From: Magnetovibrio sp.
GTDB taxonomy: Bacteria > Pseudomonadota > Alphaproteobacteria > Rhodospirillales > Magnetovibrionaceae
Length of the DNA stretch: 5,138 nucleotides
Direction: 5' to 3'
Assembly: GCA_016763895.1 (NCBI GenBank)
Contig: JAESSV010000033.1
Coordinates: 1 to 5,138 of the forward strand
Part shown: positions 1 through 5,138 of the stretch, piece by piece
How the letters are laid out: each line of letters starts with the position of its first letter
Position numbering within the stretch: the first letter of the stretch is position 1
Translations under genes and position numbers: made by a program
The notes under the pieces: model-generated
Databases searched by the model: none
The model's input: the letters and a program-made list of their open reading frames with translations, nothing else
What the model was told of the DNA's origin: nothing

Positions 1-708
1 TGGTACCCCTCCGCATCGCGCACCTTCTTGTCCGCGGCCCAAAGTGGTGCTGTATTCGTGACCGTGATCATGAGCGCCACGTGCTTGCTCAAAAATTGCC
101 AAGTCATTGGTAACAATCATGCCGCCTTCGCCGCACTGGATAACCTTACCGGCATCAAGACTGAACGTGCCCACATCGCCAAGAGTGCCCAGAGCCTTGC
201 CCTTGTAAGTACCACCCGTACCTTGAGCCGAATCTTCCATGACCTTTATGCCGTGTTTTTTGGCAATGCTTAAAATCGGATTCATGTCGGCGGCGACGCC
301 CATCATATGCACGGGAATGATGCATTTGGTTTTGTCTGTGATTGCCGCTTCCATCGCAACGGGATCCATATTGAGACTATCATCGACATCAACGATAACC
401 GGTGTAGCACCGCACATTAAAATGGCTTCGACGGTGGCAACGAACGTATGTGCCTGGGTGATCACTTCGTCACCACGACCGATACCCAACGCATCCATGC
501 CGACCTTCAACGCCGCCGATCCAGAGGATACGGCTTGCGCGTGGGTTGCGCCTAAACGCTTGGCAAAGGCGGCTTCGAGCTCGCGCACCTTGAACGAGCC
601 ACCGCGCATGGCGTCAAACCCGTGGGCAAACATAACGCCGCCATACTTGTCAAAAACTTCCAATACGGCATCGCGTTCTTCCTGTCCGATGACTTCAAAT
701 CAGGGCAT
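1..708 (-). CDS. DegT/DnrJ/EryC1 PLP aminotransferase, KdnA-like, 3' end outside window and TGA at codon 3
   Basis: Translation from ATG 708 gives M-P-stop-FEVIGQEERDAVL and then 233 codons without a stop or frameshift to the window edge. The family is about 370-400 residues, so the C-terminal third lies outside. PLP-binding features, counted from the ATG, are SSGSAAL (61-67), AHTFVATVEAI (86-96), EDSAQ (Asp159 for the pyridine nitrogen) and FSLDAGKVIQCGEGG, with Lys188 the likely Schiff-base lysine. HDHGHE (213-218) resembles the KdnA group. Relatives usually begin MPGFE, so codon 3 was probably GGA, changed to TGA by one base. AAGGA lies 9 bases before the ATG, so initiation signals are intact. 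It would transfer an amino group to a sugar aldehyde or ketone, probably the product of the preceding dehydrogenase. Later in-frame starts are TTG 663 and ATG 633, both with weak ribosome sites. It may be a fresh pseudogene, a gene rescued by a later start, or a base-call error. Confidence 0.8.
700..702 (-). other. In-frame TGA at codon 3 of the aminotransferase
   Basis: The minus strand reads ATG CCC TGA TTT GAA GTC. A GGA codon would restore the family's usual MPGFEV start; the difference is one base at position 702 (A on the plus strand where C is expected). TGA is a normal stop in this operon: neuB, the neuD-like gene and the nucleotidyltransferase all end in it, so codon reassignment is unlikely. 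Confidence 0.75.
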
Positions 709-717
709 TTTTTATGA

Positions 718-722
718 TCCTT
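718..722 (-). promoter_or_regulatory. Shine-Dalgarno AAGGA for the aminotransferase
   Basis: AAGGA on the minus strand lies 9 bases before ATG 708, within the 28-base gap after the dehydrogenase TAA. It shows that ATG 708 is the intended start, so the TGA two codons later interrupts the gene rather than lying upstream of it. Confidence 0.6.
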
Positions 723-736
723 ATAACTTAATGGGT

Positions 737-1906
737 TTAAGCAACGTGATGGCGCAACATTTCAAGCGCGTCCGTTTCAGCGATAAATTCTATGGGGTTT
801 TGGTTAAACGCGCCTTGCAACGGAACCATAAGTTCGGCAACCGCTTCAACGTTTTCGGCTGTTACACCCCACTGACATAACGTCTTTGGCACACCCATGG
901 TGTTTGACAATTCACGTATGACTTCGGCGAAGCGTTTTGATTTCTGTTCAGCGGTCCAATCGGTGTGTGGTTCGATCAAATCCAACAGCTCTGCGTATTC
1001 GAACCAACCTTTTTGAACGTTATATTCGATAACGGATGCAATAAAGATGCCGCCGCCGATACCATGAGGTACTTTGTAGTGTACGCCCAACGGATAAGAC
1101 AGAGCACCCGAAATGCCTGAGCCTGAATTAAACAATCCAGCAGCGGCCAAATATGCGCCCATTAAAATGGCTTGTTTCGCATCCAAATCTTTGGGCGCAT
1201 TGATCAAGGCTGGCAGGTTTTTGTACAATGTAACAAAAGCTTCACGGTTAGATGCGCGTGTCATAGGATTAGCATTGCCGGTCATGAAGCTTTCCAAGGT
1301 GTGGACCATGGCATCCATGCCTGCTGAAACCGCCACATCATGGGGGCAACTTTCAAGCCATAAAGCATCCAGAACCGCATAGGTCGCGTTCAAATAACGC
1401 CCATTGATACCAAGCTTTTTCATTTCGCTTTTGTCGGTAAACACCGCGTTTATGGTGACTTCCGAACCTGTTCCCGCTGTGGTGGGGATGCACACACTGG
1501 GCACCGCAGGAACGGTCAACTGATCAAAACCGCGATACTTAAGGCCGGGTCCCGGGTTGGTGATCAGCCCGGCAACAGCCTTCGCAATATCCAAAGCCGA
1601 GCCGCCACCAATGGCGATCACGGCATCCACTTGATTGATCGCCCGTGCTTGGTCGGCAACGTTGTCCAAGTAGTCGTAAGACGGTTCTTCTGATCCACGC
1701 AGTTGGATTTCCGTAACAGACTCCGCAGCACCTTCGATAATCTTCTTGATTTCAAGGTAATACGCGCTGTGTTTAGCAACACCTTCATCGACCAAAAGTG
1801 CTATATTTTTCCAGCCATCGGCTTCAATCAGCGTATTTAACTCACGTGACTTACCAATCCCATAATGTAGGCGGTTGTTTATTTGAAAAAAGAAATCGGT
1901 CTTCAT
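737..1906 (-). CDS. Iron-containing alcohol dehydrogenase-family oxidoreductase, KdnB-like, with altered metal site
   Basis: A 389-residue member of the Fe-ADH/dehydroquinate synthase-like superfamily, typical length, ending in TAA. The NAD(P)-binding part has VIAIGGGSALDIAKA (GGGS 100-103) and PTTAGTGSEVT (141-151). The metal site should be Asp-x3-His, then two His 14 residues apart. Asp198 and His202 (GMDAMVH) and His281 (VPHGIGGG) are present. The residue 14 before His281 is Gly267, not His, and the second commonly conserved His of this segment is Tyr271. His276 lies nearby. Metal-free activity, a rearranged site or a changed reaction are possible. The gene directly precedes a DegT aminotransferase, as in the KdnB/KdnA pair that converts the C8 alcohol of Kdo to an amine (KdnB oxidises, KdnA transaminates). 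The substrate here is unknown, so no symbol is given. Start: ATG overlapping the previous stop, with GGAG 10 bases upstream. Confidence 0.85.
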   Translation of the reverse strand: MKTDFFFQINNRLHYGIGKSRELNTLIEADGWKNIALLVDEGVAKHSAYYLEIKKIIEGAAESVTEIQLRGSEEPSYDYLDNVADQARAINQVDAVIAIGGGSALDIAKAVAGLITNPGPGLKYRGFDQLTVPAVPSVCIPTTAGTGSEVTINAVFTDKSEMKKLGINGRYLNATYAVLDALWLESCPHDVAVSAGMDAMVHTLESFMTGNANPMTRASNREAFVTLYKNLPALINAPKDLDAKQAILMGAYLAAAGLFNSGSGISGALSYPLGVHYKVPHGIGGGIFIASVIEYNVQKGWFEYAELLDLIEPHTDWTAEQKSKRFAEVIRELSNTMGVPKTLCQWGVTAENVEAVAELMVPLQGAFNQNPIEFIAETDALEMLRHHVA

Positions 1907-2979
1907 TTGTTTTTTTCTCCTTGTAGCCGACTGTCCGCACTAAACACATCAGAAAATTCCTTCATCGCGCGTTCAATATCGTGCTTTTGTCCTATATCGA
2001 TCCAATATTCATGGACCGGGAAGACTGCAGGCTGCAAGCCTTCTTCTAACAGTTGGTTGATGATGTCCGTAATATCGATAGGTTCATCGGGTTTGATACG
2101 ATCAAAGACCTCTGGTGAAATGACGTAAATGCCTGCGTTGACTAATGCTTGGCGCTGAGGTTTTTCAACAAGGCTTCGCAAATAGGGCCCTTCGGTTTCC
2201 AGAACACCATAAGGAACCGAGTACGTATATTCACGTACGCACACCGTCATCGGTGCCTTATGTTCTTCATGGAATTCGATGAGCTTATCAAAATTCAATT
2301 TGGTAAGCAGGTCACCGTTCATCAAAATCACGGGCTCGGTCGGCTTTTCTTCCATCAAAGACAACGCCCCGGCCGTTCCCAATGGACTTGTTTCTCGCAG
2401 GTAATCGATGTCGATCCCCCAACGCGATCCATCGCCAAAGTATCCTTCGATTTGCGATGCTAAATAGTTCAGGGAAATAAAGAACTTTCCGAATCCAAAT
2501 TCGTGCAACTGGCCAATAATGGTCTCCAAAATAGGCCTATCACCAATGTGTAACATGGGTTTGGGAACATCATTGGTGAGCGGCCGTAATCGAGAACCTA
2601 GTCCTCCAGCCATCAACACCACCCAATTGGAGCGCATACCTTGTGGTTCGGTCGTCGCGAGATCCACCAAAATTCCGTCCGCATCTATAATTGGCATGTG
2701 ATGCACACCCAAAGTGCGCATCCGGCTGATCAACATATCGCGGCTATCACCTGGCTTCCCATGGATAGGATCTGCGGACATGATCTCCCCCACAGCAACA
2801 TCCATACCCTTACCGGCCAACAACGCACGACGCACATCACCGTCCGTCACCACGCCTTCGAGTTTTTGCTTGTCGTTCACCACCATGACAATTTGCATGG
2901 CGGTTTCTTCCAAGGCCGTCATCGCGTCCTTCATCGTGGACGGGGGTTGGATGATCGCTTCTTGCCAATGCTTCAGCAT
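1903..2979 (-). CDS. ptmE: CBS-domain sugar-1-phosphate nucleotidyltransferase, PtmE-like
   Basis: A 358-residue fusion. Residues about 5-60 and 63-115 are two CBS repeats (GVVTDGDVRRALLAG; SRMRTLGVHHMPIIDADG), a regulatory pair that binds adenine nucleotides in many proteins. Residues about 118-345 are a nucleotidyltransferase: VVLMAGGLGSRLRPLT with the phosphate loop at 124-135, VPKPM (Lys140), PLGTAGAL (199-206), MNGD with the metal-binding Asp223, EKP (272-274), NAGIYV (281-286) and WIDIG (Asp328). The same architecture is found in PtmE of Campylobacter, which makes GDP-glucosamine for legionaminic acid. Beside neuB and neuD that assignment is likely, although the nucleotide and sugar cannot be read from sequence alone. 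The start has AAGGA at 2993-2989 with a 9-base spacer, inside neuD. The stop overlaps the next start (ATGA). Length and motifs look intact. Confidence 0.85.
   Translation of the reverse strand: MLKHWQEAIIQPPSTMKDAMTALEETAMQIVMVVNDKQKLEGVVTDGDVRRALLAGKGMDVAVGEIMSADPIHGKPGDSRDMLISRMRTLGVHHMPIIDADGILVDLATTEPQGMRSNWVVLMAGGLGSRLRPLTNDVPKPMLHIGDRPILETIIGQLHEFGFGKFFISLNYLASQIEGYFGDGSRWGIDIDYLRETSPLGTAGALSLMEEKPTEPVILMNGDLLTKLNFDKLIEFHEEHKAPMTVCVREYTYSVPYGVLETEGPYLRSLVEKPQRQALVNAGIYVISPEVFDRIKPDEPIDITDIINQLLEEGLQPAVFPVHEYWIDIGQKHDIERAMKEFSDVFSADSRLQGEKNK
1917..1920 (-). promoter_or_regulatory. Shine-Dalgarno GGAG for the Fe-ADH-family gene
   Basis: GGAG on the minus strand is followed by an A-rich 10-base spacer including seven consecutive A, then ATG 1906. 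It lies in the last codons of the nucleotidyltransferase, whose TGA overlaps this ATG. Confidence 0.5.
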
Positions 2980-3632
2980 AATTTCATTTCCTTGGCAGGA
3001 ACCCCTGCAACGCGAACATCATGTTCAACATTCTTTATCACAACGGCCCCAGCCGCAATCCGTGCGCCATTTCCGATATTAAGGCCGTGTATCACAGCCG
3101 CGCCAATTCCAACATAGGCATCTTCACCAACAGAAACCCCGCCCCCCAGAGCCACGCCCGGGGATACATGGGCACCTGAGCCGATGTGACAATCGTGATC
3201 CACTGAAGCCCTTGTGTTTACAATGGCAAACGCTCCGACATGGCTGCCCGCTTGAACCACGGCCCCCGCCATAATTTGGGCACCATGATCAATTTCACAG
3301 CCTCGTCCAACAATAGCGTCTAAATGAACCAATGGCGGAAAAATATAGCCTTTTTCTTGCAATGCCAAAGCAACAGACTTGCGCCCCTTTAAGGCTTGGC
3401 ACAAATCATCACCAGAAGCTCCGAGCCCCAAAGCCAAGTTGACCGTATCAGGTGCGAATTTTTCTAAAATATCATCGCCACCGATAATGTCTATACCCAA
3501 TACATTTTCACCGTGACGTTGAGAATCCACATCCGTGAGGCCAACGATCGTGGCTTCCATTTCCAACAACAGATCGACGACCACTTTGGCATGGCCACCG
3601 GAACCGATCACAATGTAAGGCTTAGAATTCAT
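2973..3632 (-). CDS. neuD: NeuD/PglD-family sugar acyltransferase (left-handed beta helix)
   Basis: A 219-residue acyltransferase, a normal length for the family. The N-terminal Rossmann-like sugar-nucleotide domain begins with YIVIGSGGHAKVVVDLL (GSGGHAK about 10-16). From about residue 95 there are hexapeptide repeats forming a left-handed beta helix, ending in the typical AAGAVVIKNV...VAGVPAKEM. VDHD at 144-147 supplies the likely catalytic base His146 with the acidic neighbour Asp145, as in PglD; His155 lies nearby. Enzymes of this family transfer an acetyl group from acetyl-CoA to an amino or hydroxyl group of a sugar. They often sit beside neuB, where they act as O-acetyltransferase or as LegH-like N-acetyltransferase. 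Here the start overlaps the neuB stop (ATGA) and the end overlaps the next start (ATGCTGA), so expression is coupled. Whether the acceptor is a nonulosonic acid or its precursor is inferred from position only. An attractive alternative is N-acylation of an amine made by the downstream aminotransferase. Confidence 0.88.
   Translation of the reverse strand: MNSKPYIVIGSGGHAKVVVDLLLEMEATIVGLTDVDSQRHGENVLGIDIIGGDDILEKFAPDTVNLALGLGASGDDLCQALKGRKSVALALQEKGYIFPPLVHLDAIVGRGCEIDHGAQIMAGAVVQAGSHVGAFAIVNTRASVDHDCHIGSGAHVSPGVALGGGVSVGEDAYVGIGAAVIHGLNIGNGARIAAGAVVIKNVEHDVRVAGVPAKEMKLC
2989..2993 (-). promoter_or_regulatory. Shine-Dalgarno AAGGA for the nucleotidyltransferase
   Basis: AAGGA on the minus strand lies within the last codons of neuD, 9 bases before ATG 2979. 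It supports this start and independent ribosome loading despite the 7-base overlap ATGCTGA. Confidence 0.55.
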
Positions 3633-4702
3633 TGATCAATGGGCTCGCCTTGCTTAAACGCTCGAACAGCATCGGTCCCAATCAGATCCCAAAAGCGCAT
3701 TGGAGATGCTCCATGTTCAGGCCGACGCGCAATAAGATCATCGGCGCCAAAGGTCTCTCCAACAGCAATATCTCGGGCCGCAAACAAACCTTTTCGGACA
3801 ATGGCTCGGTTTTCGATTTCTTGAGAAAAGGGTTTTTTCACCCCCGTTCCCAAAGCAATTTCAACAGCCCGAATACCATCAACCATGGACATCAGCTCAT
3901 CTGGTTCGATGGAAGCTTTATGATCTGGGCCCTCCATCAAACGGTCCAAAGTCATGTGTTTCTCAACCAACACGGCGCCCCGCGCGACGGCGGCGATGGG
4001 CACCGCGATTCCTTCGCTATGATCTGACAGCCCCACGGGAACGCCAAACGCGTCAGCTAAGGTATCCATAGCTTTCAGATTAATTGTGTCCAAAGGGGCT
4101 GGGTATTCAGTGGTACAATGCAAAATAGTCAATTTTTGAGCCAAGACCTCTTTGCCTTCATCGGTTTGAGATGTGCCTTTCACAGCAGTAAAATTTTCCG
4201 GCGTGCCCCGCCCCAAAAGGCCATAGGCCAACACATCTAGAGCTTCGCGTATTTCTTCCATATCCGCCATGCCCGTGGATAAAATGATATTCACACCATA
4301 GGATGCGATGATGTATAAAAAGGGCGCATTGGTGAGCTCGCCGGAAGGAATTTTAATGGTTTTCAGACCCAATTTTTCACACAAGAAATGGGCACTATAA
4401 TTGTCGAATGGCGTAGATAAAAATTCGATCCCTTGCTCTTCACACCGCTTAATCAATTCAACATGATCTTCCGGCGCAAGTTCTAAACGCCGTAACATGT
4501 CGACTTGGGCCACATCTTGACCTGTATTTTCCTTTTGATAACGCGCCATACCAGCGCTCGCCATCGCAAGTTTATCTGTTTTAAAGGTCTGGAACTTAAC
4601 CGCATCTGCACCCGCTTTAGCCGCAGCATCAACCAATTTTAAAGCAAGACCTAAATCTCCATTATGGTTCACACCAGCTTCAGCAATAATAAAAGTATTC
4701 AC
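3629..4702 (-). CDS. neuB: N-acetylneuraminate/legionaminate-type nonulosonic acid synthase (NeuB/LegI family)
   Basis: Condenses phosphoenolpyruvate with a six-carbon N-acyl sugar (ManNAc-type or its 6-deoxy-diamino analogue) to a nine-carbon 2-keto acid in the cytosol. From the GTG at 4702 the protein has 357 residues. A TIM barrel carries AEAGVNHNG (about 7-15), KFQTF (36-40), STPFD (96-100), KIPSGEL (117-123), HCTTEYP (His about 195) and LSDHS (His about 228). The last two His are the usual metal ligands. EKHMTLD and GPDHKAS follow. A SAF/antifreeze domain (about 301-355) has RRP..GASPMRFWDLIG, resembling sialic/legionaminic rather than pseudaminic synthases. An insert of about 30 residues (about 160-190) precedes HCTTEYP. 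GTG was chosen because family members begin a few residues before (I/V)AE. An extension to TTG 4783 adds 27 atypical residues with badly spaced Shine-Dalgarno. The GTG has only a weak GGA 6 bases away, consistent with coupling. The stop overlaps the next start as ATGA. Exact substrate is not determinable here. Confidence 0.92.
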   Translation of the reverse strand: MNTFIIAEAGVNHNGDLGLALKLVDAAAKAGADAVKFQTFKTDKLAMASAGMARYQKENTGQDVAQVDMLRRLELAPEDHVELIKRCEEQGIEFLSTPFDNYSAHFLCEKLGLKTIKIPSGELTNAPFLYIIASYGVNIILSTGMADMEEIREALDVLAYGLLGRGTPENFTAVKGTSQTDEGKEVLAQKLTILHCTTEYPAPLDTINLKAMDTLADAFGVPVGLSDHSEGIAVPIAAVARGAVLVEKHMTLDRLMEGPDHKASIEPDELMSMVDGIRAVEIALGTGVKKPFSQEIENRAIVRKGLFAARDIAVGETFGADDLIARRPEHGASPMRFWDLIGTDAVRAFKQGEPIDQ

Positions 4703-4779
4703 ATGTTTTCCAGAATTTTTACACGCTGCCGCACTTTGGGTGAAACAACTCTCCCAAAGCACCAAAGCCGACAATACAT
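4699..4779 (-). CDS. Possible 26-residue leader/coupling peptide upstream of neuB
   Basis: A short open frame starts at ATG 4779-4777 and ends at TGA 4701-4699. It has a GAGG Shine-Dalgarno at 4788-4785 with a 5-base spacer, better than the site in front of neuB itself. Its ATG lies 11 bases past the antiterminator stop, and its TGA overlaps the neuB GTG as GTGA, the same coupled arrangement seen at later junctions. The peptide begins MYCRLWCFGR and is basic, with about six Arg/Lys against one Glu, two Cys and one Trp. There is no recognisable domain. The last sense codon and stop form ATG-TGA, a start-stop pair at the end. It could be a translated leader that delivers ribosomes to neuB and melts the hairpin inside it. 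It could also be a chance frame of 27 codons. No family is recognised. Confidence 0.4.
   Translation of the reverse strand: MYCRLWCFGRVVSPKVRQRVKILENM
4731..4762 (-). promoter_or_regulatory. RNA hairpin between antiterminator and neuB
   Basis: In the minus-strand transcript GUGCUUUGGG (4762-4753) pairs with CCCAAAGUGC (4740-4731) around a 12-base loop. This gives ten consecutive pairs, two of them G-U. On the plus strand those two pairs become C-A and A-C mismatches, so the full stem forms only in the sense transcript. No U-run follows (next bases GGCAGCGUGU), so it is not a standard intrinsic terminator. Translation of the small ORF would unfold it. It may act as an attenuator, a translational control element or a processing site; it may also be chance. 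Confidence 0.4.
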
Positions 4780-4784
4780 CCAAG

Positions 4785-4788
4785 CCTC
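4785..4788 (-). promoter_or_regulatory. Shine-Dalgarno GAGG before the small leader ORF
   Basis: GAGG on the minus strand lies 5 bases before ATG 4779. The same GAGG is only one base from the in-frame TTG at 4783 that would extend neuB upstream. That spacing is too short, so the motif favours the small ORF over an extended neuB. Confidence 0.45.
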
Positions 4789-4790
4789 GA

Positions 4791-5138
4791 CTAAGAGACC
4801 TTGGCTAGGCTTTCTACAGATGCAGTTACCCGCACCTCACGCCCCATAAGGTCTAATAACAAGACCACTCGCTTCTCGTCAGAAATTTCTTCCAACAGAG
4901 CCGTATGATCGGTAAAGGCTCCTTCGCGCAAACACACGACATCGCCTTTTTTCAAACCACTTGGCGTAACATCCACCACGCCACCAACTTCGCGCGCGCG
5001 AATAATATGAATAACTTCATCGGCAATAGCACAAGGGGCATCGCTAAATTGAACCAAACCAATAACGCCCATTGTGCCGTTGATGGCGCGCCAGCGTTGT
5101 TGTTTCACATTCATACTGACAAACAAATATCCAGGAAA
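4791..5138 (-). CDS. NusG/RfaH-like transcription antiterminator, 5' end outside window
   Basis: This is the last 115 codons of a NusG-family elongation factor, ending in TAG. The frame is open to the window edge and begins FPGYLFVSMN, the conserved end of the NGN-domain core strand, so the apparent TTG start inside it at 5126 is not the real start. Roughly 50-60 residues should lie upstream. After PGYLFV come the W..I..T.GV stretch and the linker. A KOW-type C-terminal domain follows, starting at LKKGDVVCLREGAFTDHT and ending in EVRVTASVESLAKVS. Housekeeping NusG normally sits beside secE and ribosomal protein genes; here it heads a sugar operon. That fits an operon-specific paralogue (RfaH, UpxY, LoaP class) which binds RNA polymerase and suppresses termination in long polysaccharide operons. 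The family is secure; the operon-specific role is inferred from context. The recruitment element (ops-like) would lie upstream, outside the window. Confidence 0.85.
   Translation of the reverse strand, partial: FPGYLFVSMNVKQQRWRAINGTMGVIGLVQFSDAPCAIADEVIHIIRAREVGGVVDVTPSGLKKGDVVCLREGAFTDHTALLEEISDEKRVVLLLDLMGREVRVTASVESLAKVS

Noticed and set aside
700..702. TGA read as selenocysteine or tryptophan
   Set aside because: Relatives have Gly here, the codon sits next to the start, and three genes in the same operon use TGA as their stop.
239..880. A 213-codon open frame on the plus strand
   Set aside because: It lies opposite the aminotransferase and the end of the dehydrogenase, whose minus-strand translations carry clear family motifs. 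Its own protein shows no domain and is rich in Ser/Thr/Ala as expected of an antisense shadow.
2221..2238. Inverted repeat GTACGT / ACGTAC with a 6-base spacer
   Set aside because: It lies inside conserved coding sequence of the nucleotidyltransferase and has short arms; probably chance.
2641..3117. A 158-codon plus-strand frame rich in His and Thr
   Set aside because: It is antisense to the CBS domains and to the neuD-like acyltransferase, with composition typical of a shadow frame and no recognisable motif.
4731..4762. Intrinsic terminator after the antiterminator gene
   Set aside because: The stem is followed by GGCAGCGUGUAAAAA rather than a U-run, and the downstream genes appear to be in the same operon.
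4703..4783. Extension of neuB upstream to an in-frame TTG at 4783
   Set aside because: It adds 27 residues not seen in the family, the TTG is only one base from GAGG, and the same stretch has a better-signalled small ORF in another frame. It remains possible that an internal start such as GTG 4762 is used.

Overview
The window is one tightly packed operon on the minus strand, read from right to left, for making and modifying a surface sugar acid. No gene on the plus strand is credible, and no stretch over 300 bases lacks a gene. Base composition looks close to balanced. The protein style (NeuB variant, ATGA-type overlaps, NusG-paralogue leading a polysaccharide operon) suggests a proteobacterium, perhaps a marine or magnetotactic-type alphaproteobacterium. 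That assignment is an inference and is weak.

In order of transcription: (1) 5138-4791, the end of a NusG/RfaH-like antiterminator whose start lies outside the window; (2) 4779-4699, a possible 26-residue leader or coupling peptide carrying an RNA hairpin; (3) 4702-3629, a NeuB/LegI-type nonulosonic acid synthase with a GTG start; (4) 3632-2973, a NeuD/PglD-type left-handed beta-helix acyltransferase; (5) 2979-1903, a two-CBS-domain sugar-1-phosphate nucleotidyltransferase resembling PtmE of the legionaminic acid route; (6) 1906-737, an iron-containing alcohol dehydrogenase-family oxidoreductase; (7) 708 to the left edge, a DegT/DnrJ/EryC1 PLP aminotransferase that runs out of the window and has an in-frame TGA at codon 3. 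Several starts overlap the preceding stop, so the set is probably co-transcribed and translationally coupled.

How the genes work together: the nucleotidyltransferase would activate an amino-hexose 1-phosphate, and enzymes outside the window (dehydratase, aminotransferase, hydrolysing epimerase) would convert it to a six-carbon sugar. NeuB would condense that with phosphoenolpyruvate to a nine-carbon acid, and the NeuD-like enzyme would acylate an amino group. The last two genes resemble the KdnB/KdnA pair, which replaces the terminal hydroxyl of Kdo with an amino group. Next to neuB they may install an amino group on a nonulosonic acid or on Kdo; that is the most novel possibility here. The antiterminator would let polymerase read through a long polysaccharide or glycosylation operon.

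Three points stand out. The dehydrogenase has Gly where the family has a metal-binding His. The aminotransferase has an otherwise intact reading frame broken by a single TGA at codon 3. The apparent 88-base gap before neuB holds a small ORF with a good ribosome binding site whose stop overlaps the neuB start.
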